From Crocinitomicaceae bacterium (lineage in GTDB: Bacteria > Bacteroidota > Bacteroidia > Flavobacteriales_D > Crocinitomicaceae), in contig JABSPC010000027.1 of NCBI GenBank assembly GCA_013215515.1, positions 1 through 7,979 of the forward strand: a stretch of DNA of 7,979 nt, written 5' to 3'. Numbering within the stretch: position 1 is the stretch's first letter; the number at the start of each line of letters is the position of its first letter. Under the pieces are notes generated by a model. The model was not told the DNA's origin and did not search any database. It saw only the letters and a program-made list of their open reading frames with translations. Shown one piece after another: positions 5,627 to 7,979 of this stretch. A program made the position numbers and the translations under genes.

Positions 5627-6805
5627 CTAGTGCTTAATTACTCCTGAGGCAATCAATTCATCATTGATATAGAAAGCTGCGAACTGTCCTGGTGTAATGC
5701 CTCTCTGCTTGGATTCGAATAACACGTACACGTCGCCATTTAGAACATGTATAGTACAAGTTTGAAGCTTTTGACGGTACCTTATTCTGACATCTGTTTT
5801 TAAGCCGTTTAACGAGCTTATGTCATACTTACTGCTAACGAAGTGCATGTCCTCCTTGTCAATCTTTAAAGCCCATCTGTTTAGCCCTGGGTGCGAATCA
5901 TTTTGCCCCGAGTAAACAGTATTCGTGATTACGTCAGTTTCAATAACAAAAGACGGATTTGGCCTTCCGCCAATATGCAGCCCTTTTCGCTGGCCTATAG
6001 TGTAGTAATGCGCTCCTTGATGCGTCGTTACAACTTCTCCTTGACTCGGCTCGTATGAGAAAGGCTGCGCTAGTTCCATAACGTTTTCAGGCTCTACGGC
6101 AATAGCGTTGTAATCCAAGAATGCTTTAAGATTATCTGGGATCTCAACGATGTCTCCTTGGATAGGGGATAGTTTCTGTTGCAAGAAAGTCGGAAGGCTT
6201 ATTTTACCTACGAAGCAAAGCCCTTGAGAATCCTTCTTTTCCGCTGTGTGCAGGTCAGATTCTTCTGCAATTCGTCTCACCTCAGGCTTTAAAATATCAC
6301 CAATCGGAAAGAGTGCTTTCGCAAGTTGATCCTGATTTAGCTGACAGAGAAAGTAGGATTGGTCTTTGTTCGGATCTTTTCCTGTCACAAGACCAAAGCT
6401 GCCGTCTTCGTGCTTAATCTTTCTGCAGTAATGTCCCGTAGCGACGTAGTCGGCACCTAGTTCCATTGCTGCTTTAAGAAACGCATCGAATTTGATTTCT
6501 CTGTTACATAGAATGTCAGGGTTTGGTGTTCTCCCTGATTTGTATTCGTCAAACATGTAGTTGACAATACGTGTTTTGTATTCCTTGCTTAAGTCAATAA
6601 CTTGAAAGGGGATGTCCAGAGCTTGAGCTACTAATAAAGCATCATTGGAGTCATCAATCCATGGGCAATCGTCTGAAAGCGTTACGCTCTCGTCATGCCA
6701 ATTCTTCATAAACATCCCTATTACCTCATAGCCTTGCTCTTTCAGAAGGTGTGCGGTAACACTGGAATCAACCCCGCCTGATAGTCCTACGACAACTCGT
6801 TTCAT
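5627..6805 (-). CDS. mnmA: tRNA-specific 2-thiouridylase MnmA
   Basis: This 392-residue cytoplasmic enzyme installs sulfur at C2 of wobble uridine 34 in Lys, Glu and Gln tRNAs, using ATP to adenylate the base and a persulfide relay for sulfur. The ATP PP-loop GLSGGVDSS lies at residues 7-15. The catalytic pair is present: Cys100 in NPDILCNREIKF and Cys197 in SQGLCFVG, matching Cys102 and Cys199 of E. coli. Other family blocks are ATGHYCR (122-128), KDQSYFL (147-153), HYYTIGQRKGLHIGG (266-280), RIRYRQ (340-345) and TPGQFAAFY (371-379). It is about 25 residues longer than the E. coli enzyme because of an insertion at roughly 218-250, before the YTIGQRKG block, which I associate with Bacteroidota MnmA. 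The start at 6805 is fixed by the N-terminal PP-loop and by a promoter whose -7 element ends four bases upstream. Confidence 0.97.
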   Translation of the reverse strand: MKRVVVGLSGGVDSSVTAHLLKEQGYEVIGMFMKNWHDESVTLSDDCPWIDDSNDALLVAQALDIPFQVIDLSKEYKTRIVNYMFDEYKSGRTPNPDILCNREIKFDAFLKAAMELGADYVATGHYCRKIKHEDGSFGLVTGKDPNKDQSYFLCQLNQDQLAKALFPIGDILKPEVRRIAEESDLHTAEKKDSQGLCFVGKISLPTFLQQKLSPIQGDIVEIPDNLKAFLDYNAIAVEPENVMELAQPFSYEPSQGEVVTTHQGAHYYTIGQRKGLHIGGRPNPSFVIETDVITNTVYSGQNDSHPGLNRWALKIDKEDMHFVSSKYDISSLNGLKTDVRIRYRQKLQTCTIHVLNGDVYVLFESKQRGITPGQFAAFYINDELIASGVIKH

Positions 6806-6809
6806 AGCG

Positions 6810-6840
6810 CAAAATTACGACTTAGTTTGAATGAAAACAA
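6810..6840 (-). promoter_or_regulatory. mnmA promoter (-33 TTG, -7 TAATTTTG), nearly leaderless
   Basis: Read on the minus strand, TAATTTTG (6810-6817) is an exact TAnnTTTG -7 element, and TTG (6838-6840) lies 20 bases further upstream, the spacing expected of Bacteroidota sigma-70 promoters. Only four bases (CGCT) separate the -7 element from the mnmA ATG, so the transcript would begin at or within a few bases of the start codon. Confidence 0.65.
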
Positions 6841-6843
6841 CTT

Positions 6844-6857
6844 GTTACAAATGTAAC
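6844..6857. promoter_or_regulatory. Perfect palindrome, possible repressor operator 1
   Basis: GTTACAAATGTAAC has perfect six-base arms around AA. Its core TACA-N2-TGTA equals the dyad recognised by BlaI/MecI/CopY-type winged-helix repressors. It lies directly upstream of the mnmA -33 element. On the minus strand it also contains TACATTTG, a possible alternative -7 element, which is a competing explanation. Confidence 0.45.
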
Positions 6858-6860
6858 TTT

Positions 6861-6873
6861 ATGCAGTTTGCAT
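6861..6873. promoter_or_regulatory. Palindrome ATGCA-GTT-TGCAT between the two operator-like sites
   Basis: Five-base perfect arms are separated by three bases. The centre at 6867 falls midway between the flanking palindromes centred at 6850.5 and 6882.5. It may be a separate protein site or chance in AT-rich DNA. Confidence 0.25.
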
Positions 6874-6876
6874 TTG

Positions 6877-6888
6877 TTACAATTGTAA
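6877..6888. promoter_or_regulatory. Perfect palindrome, possible repressor operator 2
   Basis: TTACAATTGTAA is a perfect 12-base palindrome with the same TACA-N2-TGTA core as the site at 6844-6857. The two centres are 32 bases apart, close to three helical turns, so bound dimers would lie on the same face of the DNA. It lies between the mnmA promoter and the promoter of the divergent secreted-protein gene. Confidence 0.45.
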
Positions 6889-6937
6889 ACTGTAATAATT
6901 AACATTTGTTTGTCGTTCTAAACAACAAACGCGGTAC

Positions 6938-6945
6938 TATTTTTG
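6938..6945 (+). promoter_or_regulatory. Putative -7 promoter element of the secreted-protein gene
   Basis: TATTTTTG is an exact TAnnTTTG match. Transcription would begin near 6950, a few bases before the ATC codon at 6959 where the signal peptide begins. No TTTG is found at the standard -33 spacing; the nearest, at 6909-6912, is 25 bases upstream. Confidence 0.45.
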
Positions 6946-6958
6946 TAATTTCGTTCGT

Positions 6959-7663
6959 ATCAAAACAATCCTACATATCGTTTTATTTTCCTTGTTGTCT
7001 ATTACGGCCAACGGACAAAATTGTGATAAAGTCCTTTTCAAAGGAAAAGTTCGAGATACAATTCGTCCGCAAGGATTTTACAACTTGATGGTCGTAAACA
7101 GATCTACTGGACAGGGTGTATTTGGTCAGCCAAATGGATCTTTCAGTGTTTATGCAAATGATGGAGACACGATTGGACTATCAATTCGTGGTTACACTAC
7201 AGTGAATACTATCATTGTAGCTGATTCTAATTGTCAATGCAAGCAAGTGCTCTACATTGAAGGGAAAGCACAGGAGATTGAAGCAGTAACAGTTCGTCCG
7301 CTTAAGACTTTAGAGCAAATCAAAGAGGAACGGGCTTCGCTAGTAATGCGAGAGACTAGAATGGTTACCGGAATTGAGGTAATGCAAAGCCCTATAACCG
7401 CTTTGTATCAGGCGTTCTCCAAAAAGGAAAGAACAAAACGCTGGATTGCTGAGCAAGAGTTCAAGGATGATCAAGTTCGAATTCTTAAAGAACTACTTAG
7501 AGCCTATGTCGCTTTTGAGGTGATTGATTTATCAGATGAAGATTTCGAAAGCTTTATCGCATTCCTAAATATGGACGAAGATTTCTTAAAAACAGCTTCC
7601 GAACTTGAGTTAATCACTTTTATTCAAGATAAATTCGTGCATTATCGCAACTTGGATAAATAA
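6959..7663 (+). CDS. Secreted protein with carboxypeptidase-regulatory-like domain, apparent ATC start
   Basis: From 6959 the frame encodes 234 residues. Residues 2-20 read KTILHIVLFSLLSITANGQ, an excellent signal peptide with likely cleavage after Ala-Asn-Gly. The first codon of that peptide is ATC, and no ATG, GTG or TTG exists upstream before the in-frame stop at 6896-6898. The fallback starts are TTG at 6992 or 6995, which would cut the signal peptide in half and lose its lysine. The exported part resembles the CarboxypepD_reg-like beta-sandwich of Bacteroidota (about 27-105): FKGKVRD, NGSFSVYANDGDTIGLSIRGY, then EIEAVTVRPLKTLEQI. A charged, mainly helical C-terminal part (106-234) follows, which I do not recognise. 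It is likely periplasmic or envelope-associated. No TonB-dependent receptor barrel or lipobox is present. The gene is divergent from mnmA and shares its palindrome-rich upstream region. Confidence 0.72.
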   Translation: MKTILHIVLFSLLSITANGQNCDKVLFKGKVRDTIRPQGFYNLMVVNRSTGQGVFGQPNGSFSVYANDGDTIGLSIRGYTTVNTIIVADSNCQCKQVLYIEGKAQEIEAVTVRPLKTLEQIKEERASLVMRETRMVTGIEVMQSPITALYQAFSKKERTKRWIAEQEFKDDQVRILKELLRAYVAFEVIDLSDEDFESFIAFLNMDEDFLKTASELELITFIQDKFVHYRNLDK

Positions 7664-7794
7664 TCGAACTGTAATTTGTCTGGTGTATCCGTTATTCTCC
7701 CTTCGGTCTTCAAGAGTAATTTTTAGTAGGTCACTTTCGGTATTGCTTTCGCATAGCTCCAGCGAAACAAAGTTCCCAAACTCAAAACCTATTC

Positions 7795-7864
7795 TCCTTT
7801 GCTGAGTTATTCGCTAGACACTTCGTCCGTCGAGGGGAGGCTTTGGCGAGAGCGTTCGGTTTTA
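7795..7864. other. GC-richer noncoding block, possible dispersed repeat
   Basis: This stretch, including CTTCGTCCGTCGAGGGGAGG and the following GGCGAGAGCG segment, is visibly richer in G and C than its AT-rich surroundings. It has no ORF with a usable start. It lies immediately beyond the stop of the possible minus-strand fragment at the right edge. A dispersed intergenic repeat is one explanation, but repetition cannot be tested inside this window. Confidence 0.25.
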
Positions 7865-7979
7865 TTATTTTTGATGCGCCTCAGTCAATTCATTAATTAT
7901 CGCTTCGTTAGATATGATGTAAGCGTAGAAAGTGCGATTTGGAGTCGAGTGTACAAAAGAAAGGGGATGGCTGCCGTCT
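7865..7979 (-). CDS. Possible C-terminal end of a minus-strand gene, cut by the window edge
   Basis: On the minus strand a frame open from the right edge runs 37 codons to a TAA at 7865-7867. It ends with NRTFYAYIISNEAIINELTE followed by AHQK, which has protein-like composition (a hydrophobic strand followed by an amphipathic, acidic helix). I do not recognise the family, and so short a stretch could be open by chance. Plus-strand frames here are also partly open. If real, the gene converges with the secreted-protein gene. Confidence 0.3.
   Translation of the reverse strand, partial: DGSHPLSFVHSTPNRTFYAYIISNEAIINELTEAHQK

Noticed and set aside
6906..7088. Plus-strand 60-codon ORF overlapping the start of the secreted-protein gene
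   Set aside because: It is in a different frame from the signal peptide and conserved domain, starts at TTG before the promoter element, and looks like chance.
7747..7767. Hairpin TTTCGC-N9-GCGAAA as a terminator for the secreted-protein gene
   Set aside because: It lies more than 80 bases after the stop and lacks a following T-tract on either strand.
1..7979. CRISPR array, tRNA/rRNA genes, insertion sequence, toxin-antitoxin or phage defence system
   Set aside because: No spaced direct repeats, cloverleaf-like sequence, transposase, or recognisable toxin, nuclease or defence domain was seen. The lone XRE regulator has no adjacent toxin-like partner.

Overview
The window looks like ordinary chromosome from a Bacteroidota bacterium, most likely order Flavobacteriales (a Cryomorphaceae/Crocinitomicaceae-like lineage; this is inference from protein style, not a search). 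The signs are an AT-rich background, TAnnTTTG-type -7 promoter elements in front of several genes, very short leaders, an almost complete lack of Shine-Dalgarno sequences, a MnmA with the long insertion I associate with Bacteroidota, and a secreted protein with a carboxypeptidase-regulatory-like domain.

Layout. Positions 38-989 hold two tandem, distantly paralogous small membrane proteins; the second seems to have lost and regained its reading frame. Positions 1070-4682 form a tight four-gene plus-strand run: the ribosome-associated ABC-F ATPase EttA, a VF530/DUF2132 small protein, the dipeptidase PepD and a DUF3820 small protein, with gaps of 0, 11 and 14 bases. A 134-base segment made of collinear inverted-repeat blocks (4673-4806) ends this run and contains a likely terminator. 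A 56-codon unrecognised small ORF (4884-5054) follows, closed by a clear intrinsic terminator. Next is an XRE-family regulator (5151-5504), convergent with mnmA (tRNA 2-thiouridylase, minus strand, 5627-6805). mnmA is divergent from a secreted protein gene (6959-7663), and the shared upstream region carries several palindromes. The last 316 bases hold no confident gene: a possible C-terminal fragment on the minus strand at the right edge, a GC-richer block, and a minus-strand open frame that may be a gene remnant.

How the genes relate. EttA (translation elongation control), PepD (peptide recycling) and MnmA (wobble U34 thiolation) all concern translation or protein turnover, but nothing shows that they act as one system. 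I found no CRISPR array, tRNA, rRNA, transposase, toxin-antitoxin pair or defence locus.

The most informative oddities are non-coding or about gene integrity: a secreted-protein gene whose signal peptide starts at an ATC codon with no standard start upstream; two TACA-N2-TGTA palindromes three helical turns apart in the mnmA upstream region; a nearly leaderless mnmA promoter; and a frame-damaged membrane-protein paralogue.
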